A stretch of DNA of 10,491 bases from Deltaproteobacteria bacterium (GTDB lineage Bacteria; Myxococcota; UBA727; JABDBI01): the NCBI GenBank assembly GCA_016764955.1, contig JAESQZ010000069.1:1-10491 (forward strand), given 5' to 3'. This document shows positions 1 to 6,638 of the stretch, in pieces. The first letter of the stretch is position 1. Each line of letters opens with the position of its first letter. The notes beneath the pieces are model-generated. The model searched no databases and was not told the DNA's origin. It saw nothing but the letters and a program-made list of their open reading frames with translations. The translations under genes were made by a program, and so were the position numbers.

Positions 1-2
1 GC

Positions 3-2384
3 TATGGCTTCGATGAACCAGTCGTTATGCTCTTCAGGGTCGCAGATTACTTGAGTGACTTTGTAAGTATGTTCGGATTCTTTTTGGATGCGCGTGTGTG
101 CTGGAAGTCTGGTTGCTGGTGTCCATAATATTTGGTCATATTGGTCGTAAAAGCTGCTTAAAACTGATTCGTAATCAAAATCAGCTATTAATTTAGCTTC
201 GTCGTAGTTTTTTAGGCTAAGTGCTTTGACGAGGCGCTGCATGATGGCACGAACTTCTCGCATGAAGGCTTTTTCGTCGAATACCCAATTAATAGGGGCT
301 AGACCCTGGCCTTCGCCAGGGTGACTTTTGGTTGGGTTGAGCATCTCTTGCCACTCTTGGATTAAGCTCGAATCGGTTTGCGTGATGAGGGTTTTTAAAG
401 CTGCTTTGAGTTCTAAGACTTCATCAGTTTGATAAGTCTCAGGGACCGTCTGGGTAAGTGTTTTATAAACGAGTGATAAGTAGCGTAATAAAACACCCTC
501 GCTGCGTTCCAAACCATACTCTTTGGTGTATTCGTTAAAAGAGCAAAAGCGCTCGATCATGTCGCGGGCAATAGACTTGGGCTGGACATTTTCGTCTTTG
601 AGCCAGGGGTGTTTGTCTTCGAAGGCATTATAAGTGTCGTAAATAAAGTCTCTGAGTGGTTTGGGATGCTCGACTTTTTCGAGCTCTGCCATGCGTTCTT
701 CATATTCTAGACCATCGGCACGCATCTCGGCCATCTTTTCGGTTTTAAGTTTATCGATTTGGCGCTTTAAGATCACGCGTGGGTTTTCGACGATGGATTC
801 GACTAAGCTTAAAATATTAAGCGCATATTCGGGATCTGCTGGGTCTAGTAAGCTTAGAGCGTGTACTAAGTAGAGCGCTAGAGTATGATGCAGTGAAAAA
901 TCATGCTGAAGGGTTTCGTTAACGGCTAGTCTAGTGCCTATTTGGCGGTTTTTGATTTTAGAGACGAGACTTGCGTGGATAAGCGACTTAAGCAGCATGG
1001 CTGCTTGCTTGCGATCGCGTGATTGAGATTTTGAGTTTTCGTGACTGCGGGTGATCAGGCGAATTAAGTCTCGATAGCCGGGATTTGCGTTGCTTGGATA
1101 GGCTTGCAAGAGTGTCATGATCATTCCATGCGAGACACTGAATTGTGATTTGAGTGGTTCTGGAGGCTGAGACTGGAGTCTCTCGAAAGTTTTTTCGTCC
1201 CAGTGTACATAATTAATTGTCGGTGCCGCTTTCTTAATAATTTTCTTTTTGGCTTTTGGGTTTGATGAGTGTTTGTTTTCGGCGCGTTTGTTCTCAATAA
1301 TATGCTCAGGAGCTTGGGCTACGACGCTACCAAAATCGTCAAAACCCTTTCGGCCTGCGCGGCCGGCAATTTGTTTGAAGTCTCGAGCGCTTAAGATCCC
1401 TGTTTTTTGGCCGTCAAACTTACATAGCTTTGTGAACAAGACGGTTCTGATGGGGATATTAACGCCAACGCCCAGAGTGTCTGTGCCCATGATGATTTTG
1501 AGTAAACCAGTTTGGGCGAGCTTTTCGACTAATAGTCTATATTTTGGCAAGAGTCCTGCGTGGTGGATGCCAACGCCGTGCGCAAGAAAACGTCTAATAT
1601 GTTTTCCGAAAGGTGTGTCGAATCGAAATCCCTCGAAATAGCTTTCGATTTTCTTTTTTTCTTCTTTGGTTGAGATATTAACGCTCATGGCATTTTGAGC
1701 TTGTTCCGCGCACTCGCGTTGTGTGAAGTTGACGACATAAACCGGGTATCGATTTGAAGAAATTAAATCGCCGAGTGTTTCATGAATCGGCTTTTCGCTG
1801 TAGCTATAGTCAAGTGGCACTGGGCGCTCTTGGCTAGAAACCGTGATGGCTTTATGACCAGTTAAATCAAGCAGTACTTGCTCGACAAAACTGGTATCAC
1901 CAAGTGTCGCTGACATGAGCAAGAAAGTCGCATTGGACATAGTCAGAAGGGGCACTTGCCAGGCTACGCCTCGTTCTGAATCTGAGTAATAGTGAAACTC
2001 GTCCATGATGACGTAATCGATTCCAGATTGGTCCCACATACGTAGGCTCAAATTAGAGAGAATCTCTGCTGTACAGCAAATAATAGGCGCGTCTTTATTG
2101 AGGGAGGCATCGCCGGTCATCATGCCAATATTTTCTGGGCCAAGTTCTTCGCAAAGTGAAAAGAATTTTTCGCTTACCAAAGCTTTAATAGGGCAGGTAT
2201 AAAACGATCGTTTGCCTTCTTCGAGCGCTTTCATGTGCAATGCGAGTGCAACTAGAGATTTTCCTGAACCAGTGGGGGTATTTAAAATCACATGGTGCCC
2301 TGACAGTAGTTCTAAAACAGCTTCTTCTTGCGCTGGATAGAGCGATAGGCCTTTTTGGTTGATTTTATCTAGAAATTTATCCAC
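3..2384 (-). CDS. Ski2-like DEAD/DEAH-box RNA/DNA helicase, probably DUF3516 type (C-terminus off the left edge)
   Basis: This is an ATP-dependent superfamily 2 helicase, most like the Ski2/Mtr4 group; its substrate is unknown. I translated 794 residues. Walker A is TPTGSGKS at residues 36-43, motif II is DEFH at 128-131, motif III is MSAT in the stretch LLMSATLGD, and motif VI is QIAGRAGR at 338-345. The remaining 400 or more residues are helical and charged, and look like the DUF3516 C-terminal region of bacterial Ski2-like helicases (from memory of the family). The start is GTG at 2384: an in-frame stop lies at 2406-2408, no in-frame ATG is available, and a GGGG ribosome-binding sequence sits 7 nt upstream. 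The reading frame is still open at the left edge, so a short C-terminal piece is missing. It is divergent from the surA-like gene with only 42 nt between starts. A palindromic repeat is embedded in frame at residues 687-695. Helicase class is certain; the exact subfamily is less so. Confidence 0.88.
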   Translation of the reverse strand, partial: MDKFLDKINQKGLSLYPAQEEAVLELLSGHHVILNTPTGSGKSLVALALHMKALEEGKRSFYTCPIKALVSEKFFSLCEELGPENIGMMTGDASLNKDAPIICCTAEILSNLSLRMWDQSGIDYVIMDEFHYYSDSERGVAWQVPLLTMSNATFLLMSATLGDTSFVEQVLLDLTGHKAITVSSQERPVPLDYSYSEKPIHETLGDLISSNRYPVYVVNFTQRECAEQAQNAMSVNISTKEEKKKIESYFEGFRFDTPFGKHIRRFLAHGVGIHHAGLLPKYRLLVEKLAQTGLLKIIMGTDTLGVGVNIPIRTVLFTKLCKFDGQKTGILSARDFKQIAGRAGRKGFDDFGSVVAQAPEHIIENKRAENKHSSNPKAKKKIIKKAAPTINYVHWDEKTFERLQSQPPEPLKSQFSVSHGMIMTLLQAYPSNANPGYRDLIRLITRSHENSKSQSRDRKQAAMLLKSLIHASLVSKIKNRQIGTRLAVNETLQHDFSLHHTLALYLVHALSLLDPADPEYALNILSLVESIVENPRVILKRQIDKLKTEKMAEMRADGLEYEERMAELEKVEHPKPLRDFIYDTYNAFEDKHPWLKDENVQPKSIARDMIERFCSFNEYTKEYGLERSEGVLLRYLSLVYKTLTQTVPETYQTDEVLELKAALKTLITQTDSSLIQEWQEMLNPTKSHPGEGQGLAPINWVFDEKAFMREVRAIMQRLVKALSLKNYDEAKLIADFDYESVLSSFYDQYDQILWTPATRLPAHTRIQKESEHTYKVTQVICDPEEHNDWFIEAI
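302..325. repeat. Palindromic repeat copy inside the helicase gene
   Basis: The stretch contains a perfect hairpin, ACCCTGGC (303-310), loop CTTC, GCCAGGGT (315-322), flanked by GAC-type ends. On the minus strand it reads GTCACCCTGGCGAAGGCCAG, which has the same GTCA-C-C start and CCAG-type layout as the repeats at 4052-4109 and 6516-6629, with a different stem core. It is read in frame as SHPGEGQGL, residues 687-695 of the helicase. Membership in the same repeat family is inferred from end similarity and the HPG-type peptide. Confidence 0.6.
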
Positions 2385-2426
2385 GTATTTGCCCCATAAC
2401 CCAAATTAGCGTAGTTACTTTCTTCC
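2385..2426. promoter_or_regulatory. Short divergent intergenic region between the helicase and the five-gene cluster
   Basis: Only 42 bases separate two divergent start codons, so promoters for both directions must sit here or overlap the coding ends. A GGGG Shine-Dalgarno for the helicase GTG start is visible (2392-2395 on the minus strand). I could not find a convincing -35/-10 pair on either strand, so this entry marks location rather than an identified promoter. Confidence 0.35.
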
Positions 2427-3155
2427 ATGCTGTTTCGAACTTATTTTCTGTTGAGCTTAATGCCAAGCATTTTGATCGCGTCGCCTAAAGCTAGCACAGT
2501 TGATCGAATTGTGGCGATTGTGAATCAAGAGCCTATTTTGGCTAGCGATCTAAAGGGCGAAGTTAAGTTGGATGATCTGATTGAACAAGAGCTTGTTCGT
2601 CAGGAGGCAAAGAAATTTGGCCTCGATCCATCGGAACAAGAAATTGATCAAACAATACAAAATATTATCAAGCATAATAAAATGACGCCAAAACAATTTC
2701 GGGAGGCCTTAAATAAACAAGGCCTAGAAATGAAGGTCTATAAAGCGCAGCTTCGCGACCAATTGATTAAACGCAATTTAATTCAGCAAAAGGTTAAGAA
2801 CAGAGTCGTTTCTTCTGGTCAGTATCAGGTTGACTTGGAGCAGGCGTCTTATAAAACCCTCAAAGAAGCAAAAGATGCCTTGAAGAAGCCTTCGAAAATT
2901 AAATTTACGAATCTGGGTGTTTTCTCCCAGGGAGATTTGCTGCCAGAGCTTTCGAAGATCGCATTTTCTTTGAGAGAGAAAGAAATATCGAAACCAATTG
3001 AGTCACGAGGTGGGTTTGTTCTAATTCGTGTTCAAAAAAGAATCGAATCACCCCTTGAGAAAGTTGACAGGAAACGCTACGATCAGGAAATCGAAAATGC
3101 GTTCAAGCGTTATGTCAAAGAATTAAGGGCAAGTGCCTATATTGAAAGAAAGTGA
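2427..3155 (+). CDS. SurA-like periplasmic chaperone with a reduced parvulin domain
   Basis: Probable periplasmic folding factor for outer-membrane proteins, 242 residues. Residues 1-23 look like a signal peptide (one Arg, then FLLSLMPSILIAS). Residues 24-125 match a SurA N-terminal chaperone domain, opening with VDRIVAIVNQEPILASDL and rich in charged helices. Residues 131-206 are a shortened parvulin (PpiC) domain: the second half, NLGVFSQGDLLPEL through EISKPIESRGGFVLIRV, is clear. The first strand, which normally carries the catalytic His (R-H-I-L), reads QVDLEQ, and most of the following loop is gone. The last 30 residues form a typical SurA C-terminal helix. The protein is short for the family, so it may be a chaperone without isomerase activity. 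ATG 2427 is the only good start because a stop lies in frame at 2412-2414; no strong ribosome-binding site is visible. It is first of a five-gene cluster. Confidence 0.82.
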   Translation: MLFRTYFLLSLMPSILIASPKASTVDRIVAIVNQEPILASDLKGEVKLDDLIEQELVRQEAKKFGLDPSEQEIDQTIQNIIKHNKMTPKQFREALNKQGLEMKVYKAQLRDQLIKRNLIQQKVKNRVVSSGQYQVDLEQASYKTLKEAKDALKKPSKIKFTNLGVFSQGDLLPELSKIAFSLREKEISKPIESRGGFVLIRVQKRIESPLEKVDRKRYDQEIENAFKRYVKELRASAYIERK

Positions 3156-3161
3156 GTGTTC

Positions 3162-4031
3162 ATGAGAGTAGCCCTCTTTTTTGATGGAAAAAATTTCTAT
3201 TCTGGTTGGCGTGAAGCCGCTAGAGGTCGTCGAATTGATTTTGCCAAACTGGCAGATTGGTTGGTAGAGCGTGCCAAAGGGTCTTCTTTGTGGGGATCGT
3301 ATTATTACACTCCAGTAGATGACAGTACTCAAAACGCCAGTGATGCACAGCAGAAACTCTCCGGTTTTTTGGAGATGCTAGAGACGCAGCCTGGTTTTTT
3401 TGTGCGTACGTTTAAGCGAAAGATGTCGGCTCTAAGTTGCCAGGAATGTGGCGTTGAAAATCGCTACTTGCTAGAAAAAGAAGTCGATACCACCATGGTT
3501 GCGCATATGGTTCAGCTTGCAGCGTTGAATGCCTATGACACCTTGGTGTTGATGTCTGGTGACTCAGATTATGCGCCAGCATTGGAAGCAGTCAGATCAC
3601 TGGGTAAGCAAGCTTATGTTGCAAGCTGGGGTGGTACTGGCGTTAGCAGGCGTATTCGAAACGTTGCATTTGATCACATTGATATGCTTAACGGAATCTC
3701 GTCGTTTGAGCGTGAGATGACCGATGACGATGTTTACGGTGATTTTTTAGACCCTGAAGAGGCAGTCTCTACTATTATAGAAGTCACTGGCGATGAGACC
3801 ATGGATGCGTTTTTGGCCGAGCTTGAACAAGCACAGAGCAAGTTCAGTGGTGGTTATGTTGGCTTGGGTTATTTCTTAACACGCTGGCGCTCAACGCACT
3901 TGGATACGACGCCAGACGTGAGAAGATCCGTTCTGGATAAGCTTTTAGCAGAGGGCTTTGTCGAGACTTACAACGCTCCAGATGGTGCTTTGGCGATTCG
4001 TTTGTCTGATCGCGTTGAACAAGACGCTTGA
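3162..4031 (+). CDS. NYN-domain (LabA/DUF88-like, PIN-fold) putative ribonuclease
   Basis: Predicted cytoplasmic metal-dependent RNase of the NYN/PIN superfamily, 289 residues from ATG 3162. The fold's acidic residues are present: D8 in FFDGKNF, D109 in EKEVDTTM, and D134/D136 in LMSGDSDYAPAL. A CQEC pair at residues 93-96 may bind metal but lacks an obvious second pair nearby. The C-terminal third (about 200-285) is acidic, then has a compact helical segment ending in a YNAPDGALAIRL-like hairpin, reminiscent of a winged helix; that is only an impression. GTG 3156 is in frame six bases earlier and directly follows the surA stop. I prefer ATG 3162 because it starts right at the NYN first strand (MRVALFFDG) and has GTGAG 5 nt upstream. 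NYN proteins act in RNA turnover or tRNA/rRNA processing in other systems; the target here is unknown. Confidence 0.85.
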   Translation: MRVALFFDGKNFYSGWREAARGRRIDFAKLADWLVERAKGSSLWGSYYYTPVDDSTQNASDAQQKLSGFLEMLETQPGFFVRTFKRKMSALSCQECGVENRYLLEKEVDTTMVAHMVQLAALNAYDTLVLMSGDSDYAPALEAVRSLGKQAYVASWGGTGVSRRIRNVAFDHIDMLNGISSFEREMTDDDVYGDFLDPEEAVSTIIEVTGDETMDAFLAELEQAQSKFSGGYVGLGYFLTRWRSTHLDTTPDVRRSVLDKLLAEGFVETYNAPDGALAIRLSDRVEQDA

Positions 4032-4032
4032 T

Positions 4033-5172
4033 ATGTTTATGCGTGACACTCGTCATCCCGGGCTTGACCCGGGATCCAGTACTGGACCCCGGGTCAAGCC
4101 CGGGGTGACAGCCCTGTGGGTATGCTTGTTTTTGTTTTCCCTCAGCGCACAGGCTCATACGCATACCCCCCAACAAAGACCTAATCTCTTTAACCCTGGG
4201 ATTACAGCCTTCGGCAATATGCTGACTTGTGCCGGTGATTGCCCAAAGATTTTCCAGCTAAGAGAAGTAGAGCTGGATATTCGATCGAGCATTGATCCTT
4301 GGGCAGATGGTGTTTTGATTATTTCAATCGAACCACCACATGGTGATCACGACCATGATGTCATTGGCGTTGAAGAAGGCTATGCGGTTTTAAAGAAACT
4401 TCCGATACTCGATGATGCGCCTTGGGGATTAACGCTCAAAGCAGGTAAATATCTTTTACCGTTAGGGCGTTTTAATCAGATTCATACACACGATTTGCCT
4501 CAAATCGATCAGCCGTTGGTGATTCGAGAATTATTGAATCATCATGCTTTAGCGCGGGTTGGTTTCTCAGGTGAGTTTTTTATCCCGACACCGGGCGAAA
4601 ATAATTCGCTTCGCCTGAATTTAAATTTAATTCAGGGCGGTGGTCTTGAAGTCGAGAAAATTTCAAATCCTCGTTACCCCGCAGGGTTGATTCACTCTGC
4701 TTGGTTTTGGGACTTAGCGCCGGAGCATGATTTAGAGTGGGGGCTTTCTACTTATCTGGAAGATAATAAAAATCCAGGCAAGGGTTTGCTGCAGCTCTAT
4801 GGCGTTGATCTAAATTACAAGTGGCGGCCATATCAACAAGGCGATAAATACTCGTTTTTATTAGGTGGCGAGTTTTTTATCGCCAATGGCATAGAAAACA
4901 AAGGCGGTCGGCATCCACTGGGTTTCTTTGTGTGGACGCAGTATCAGCTGAACCAATGGTTCTACCCAAGTTTGCGCTATAGCTATGTTCCAGGGACAGA
5001 GCAAAATATTAGGCAAGCAGCTGGTGCATTTTTGACGTTTTACACAACAGAGTTCTTGCGCCTGAGAGCAGGCTATGAATACGATATTGGCCGTAATCAA
5101 AGCCAGTTCTTGTTTGAACTTAATTTCGTGCTAGGCTCCCATCCGGTAGAACCATATTGGGTGAATCGATGA
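4033..5172 (+). CDS. Probable outer-membrane beta-barrel protein, likely metal-related, with a repeat-derived signal-peptide n-region
   Basis: 379 residues from ATG 4033, one base after the NYN stop codon; ATG 4039 is a second in-frame choice. Residues 7-26 are encoded by a palindromic repeat. Residues 27-38 form a hydrophobic signal core (ALWVCLFLFSLS), with a likely cleavage after AQA at 39-41, leaving a mature HTHT N-terminus. The mature part alternates polar and hydrophobic residues with many aromatic strand ends, as in an outer-membrane barrel; for example LRLRAGYEYDIG, and a last strand QSQFLFELNFVLG. C66 and C70 form a CAGDC pair, and H103-D109 (HGDHDHD) is a His/Asp patch that could bind metal. 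It overlaps the metal-binding protein gene by 4 nt. It resembles uncharacterised outer-membrane proteins found near metal transporters (from memory). GTG 4105, inside the repeat's end, is an alternative start giving a signal peptide with no positive charge. Confidence 0.68.
   Translation: MFMRDTRHPGLDPGSSTGPRVKPGVTALWVCLFLFSLSAQAHTHTPQQRPNLFNPGITAFGNMLTCAGDCPKIFQLREVELDIRSSIDPWADGVLIISIEPPHGDHDHDVIGVEEGYAVLKKLPILDDAPWGLTLKAGKYLLPLGRFNQIHTHDLPQIDQPLVIRELLNHHALARVGFSGEFFIPTPGENNSLRLNLNLIQGGGLEVEKISNPRYPAGLIHSAWFWDLAPEHDLEWGLSTYLEDNKNPGKGLLQLYGVDLNYKWRPYQQGDKYSFLLGGEFFIANGIENKGGRHPLGFFVWTQYQLNQWFYPSLRYSYVPGTEQNIRQAAGAFLTFYTTEFLRLRAGYEYDIGRNQSQFLFELNFVLGSHPVEPYWVNR
4052..4109. repeat. Near-perfect 58-nt palindromic repeat (Rickettsia-palindromic-element-like), in frame in a coding gene
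   Basis: Arm 1 occupies 4052-4079 and begins GTCATCCCGGGCTTGACCC. Arm 2 occupies 4082-4109 and begins CTGGACCCCGGGTCAAGCC. The arms are reverse complements of each other with two mismatches, around a TA centre. Each arm also contains its own CCCGGG...CCCGGG inverted pair. Base composition is far richer in GC than the flanks. The surrounding 60 nt (4051-4110) are exactly 20 codons of the barrel-protein gene, read as RHPGLDPGSS then TGPRVKPGVT. Dispersed palindromes of this sequence type are known from Rickettsiales and other proteobacteria; the assignment is by recognition only. Confidence 0.88.
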
Positions 5173-6047
5173 TGAAAATTTTATGCCTGTTTCTCTGGTC
5201 AGCTTTTATATGTGCTGCGCCAGTTAAAGTTGTAACAACGCTTCCTGTTTTAAAAAGTATTACAGAAGAAATCGGCGGCAAATTAGTCTCAGTTCAAAGT
5301 TTGGCAGAGCCGACTCAAGATGCTCACTTTGTGCAACCTAAACCGACTTTTATGAAGAAAGTGCGTCATGCACAGCTTTTTATTGAAGTAGGCATGGATT
5401 TAGAATTGTGGGCACAAAAAGTAGTCGATAGTGCTGGTAATCCTAAGGTTCAACAGGCTCAAGCGGGTCGTGTTATGGCTTCGGCAGGTGTAGAGCCTTT
5501 AGAGGTGCCTGCTGTTTTATCTCGTGAATACGGTGATATTCACCCTTATGGAAACCCGCATATTTGGTTGGACCCTGTTCGGGTCAAGAAAATGGCAGAG
5601 AATATTGCCTTAGCCCTTGGCAATATTGATCCTAAGCATGAGGAGTCTTACGAAAAAAATCTCAAAGCTTTCAAAGAGAAAATCGACAAAGAGTTAGTTG
5701 TTTGGGAAAAGAAAGCCAAGGCTATCAAAGATAAGCAGATCCTGACTTATCATCGAAGCTGGAGTTATTTTGCTAAGCGTTTTGGTTTTGATGTGGTTGG
5801 CTATGTCGAAGTTAAACCAGGTATTCCGCCGACACCAAGACATCGGGATGCGATTATTAAGCTTGTTAAGCGTGAAAAAGTTAAGACCATCTTGATGGAG
5901 CTGTTCTATGACCCAACAGCGCCTGATTATATTGCCAAGAAAACGGGTGCTAAAGTGGTTCAAGTGCCAATCGATGTCGGAGCGGTGCCTGAAGCCAAAG
6001 ATTATTTTTCTCTAATTACTTATATTCTAGATAAACTTGCTTCCTAA
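5169..6047 (+). CDS. ZnuA/TroA-type periplasmic metal (probably zinc) ABC transporter substrate-binding protein
   Basis: 292 residues, exported to the periplasm to capture a divalent metal and deliver it to an ABC permease. Residues 1-17 or so form a short signal peptide (MMKILCLFLWSAFICA) with cleavage near the alanines before PVKVVTT. The cluster A-I fold shows its usual landmarks: LAEPTQDAHFVQPKP with H53, GNPHIWLDP with H131, ILTYHRSWSYF with H195, and VKPGIPPTPRH. Three His ligands are therefore present. The fourth, acidic ligand is probably E244 (in LMELFYD) or D269 (in IDVGAVPEAKDYF). There is no long His-rich loop. I chose ATG 5169 because it overlaps the previous stop in ATGATGA and has GGGTGA upstream; ATG 5172 or TTG 5157 are possible. 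No permease or ATPase gene is adjacent, since rnhA follows directly. Zinc rather than manganese is likely but not proven. Confidence 0.88.
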   Translation: MMKILCLFLWSAFICAAPVKVVTTLPVLKSITEEIGGKLVSVQSLAEPTQDAHFVQPKPTFMKKVRHAQLFIEVGMDLELWAQKVVDSAGNPKVQQAQAGRVMASAGVEPLEVPAVLSREYGDIHPYGNPHIWLDPVRVKKMAENIALALGNIDPKHEESYEKNLKAFKEKIDKELVVWEKKAKAIKDKQILTYHRSWSYFAKRFGFDVVGYVEVKPGIPPTPRHRDAIIKLVKREKVKTILMELFYDPTAPDYIAKKTGAKVVQVPIDVGAVPEAKDYFSLITYILDKLAS

Positions 6048-6485
6048 ATGGAAGTTCAGATTTACACAGATGGCTCCTGCTTGGGTAACCCAGGCCCAGG
6101 CGGCTGGGCTGCTTTACTTATTAAAGGCGGCCGAGAGAAATTAATCTCTGGCGGCAAAAAAGAAACCACTAATAATCAAATGGAGCTTACGGCAGTTATC
6201 AAAAGCCTAAGTGCATTAAGGCGCCCATGCAATGTCGAAGTCTATTCAGATAGCCAATATGTTGTGAAAGGCATGAAGCATTGGGTGCATAACTGGAAAA
6301 AAAATAATTGGAAGACTGCGGCTAAAAAGCCAGTTAGCAACCAAGAGCTTTGGGAAAAGCTTTGTAAAGTGGCTGAGAAGCATGAAATCACTTGGCATTG
6401 GGTCAAGGCCCATTCAGGGCATCCTGAAAACGAACGTGTTGATGAGGCTGCCCGAGAAGAGGCGATGGCAAGCGCAGGAAATTAA
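6048..6485 (+). CDS. rnhA: Ribonuclease HI
   Basis: Cleaves the RNA strand of RNA-DNA hybrids, in the cytoplasm, for example at R-loops and Okazaki primers. At 145 residues it is a standard bacterial RNase HI. All catalytic residues are visible and sit two places before the E. coli numbers: D8 in YTDGSCLGNPGPGGW, E46 in NNQMELTAV, D68 in VYSDSQYV, H122 in KAHSGH, and D132 in NERVDEAA. The Trp/Lys-rich handle (HWVHNWKKNNWKT) that grips the hybrid is present. The ATG follows the stop codon of the metal-binding gene directly (TAAATG) with no clear ribosome-binding site, which suggests translational coupling. It is last in the plus-strand cluster and converges on lolD. Confidence 0.97.
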   Translation: MEVQIYTDGSCLGNPGPGGWAALLIKGGREKLISGGKKETTNNQMELTAVIKSLSALRRPCNVEVYSDSQYVVKGMKHWVHNWKKNNWKTAAKKPVSNQELWEKLCKVAEKHEITWHWVKAHSGHPENERVDEAAREEAMASAGN

Positions 6486-6515
6486 ATGGGCATGCACTTG
6501 GTATCCCTCTCTACT

Positions 6516-6561
6516 GTCATCCCGGGCTCGCGTGCCCTATAGGGTATGACCCGGGATCCAG
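6516..6561. repeat. Palindromic repeat arm with an 18-nt nested insertion
   Basis: The sequence begins GTCATCCCGGGCT (6516-6528) and ends TGACCCGGGATCCAG (6547-6561). Joined together these reproduce arm 1 of the 4052-4109 repeat exactly. Between them lie 18 extra bases (6529-6546) that contain a perfect palindrome, CCCTATAGGG, at 6535-6544. It lies in the gap between convergent rnhA and lolD. Confidence 0.85.
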
Positions 6562-6601
6562 CATAAGACAGGGCAGTTATAGAGAAGCATGAAGCACATT
6601 T

Positions 6602-6629
6602 CTGGACCCCGCATCAAGTGCGGGGTGAC
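6602..6629. repeat. Palindromic repeat arm, GCATCAAGTGC subtype, possible hairpin
   Basis: The arm begins CTGGACC and ends GGGGTGAC, as does arm 2 of the 4052-4109 repeat, but the core is different. It forms an 8-bp stem, ACCCCGCA (6606-6613), loop TCAAG, TGCGGGGT (6619-6626). Either strand could form this hairpin in RNA. No run of T follows on either side, so it is not a standard intrinsic terminator, although it sits where a bidirectional terminator for rnhA and lolD would be expected. The 40 bases between this arm and the previous one (6562-6601) show no structure I recognise. Confidence 0.8.
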
Positions 6630-6638
6630 AACTTGACG

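Noticed and set aside
661..1641. Plus-strand open frames at 661-873 and 1249-1641
   Set aside because: Both are antisense to the helicase, whose motifs are continuous on the minus strand through this region. Their translations are Ser/Arg/Pro-rich, as expected of shadows.
4105..4107. GTG inside the end of the repeat as the start of the barrel gene
   Set aside because: It is in frame and next to a signal-peptide core, but that peptide would have no positively charged n-region, and the GGGG directly abuts the codon. ATG 4033 fits the tight operon spacing better. It is kept as an alternative.
3844..4176. Minus-strand open frame of 110 codons across the 4052-4109 repeat
   Set aside because: It is antisense to the end of the NYN gene and the start of the barrel gene. 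It is open mainly because the palindrome is stop-free on both strands, and it has no recognisable domain.
6602..6629. Intrinsic bidirectional terminator for rnhA and lolD
   Set aside because: The hairpin is strong and well placed, but neither side has a U-tract. It is kept as a repeat; a terminator function would need transcript-end mapping.
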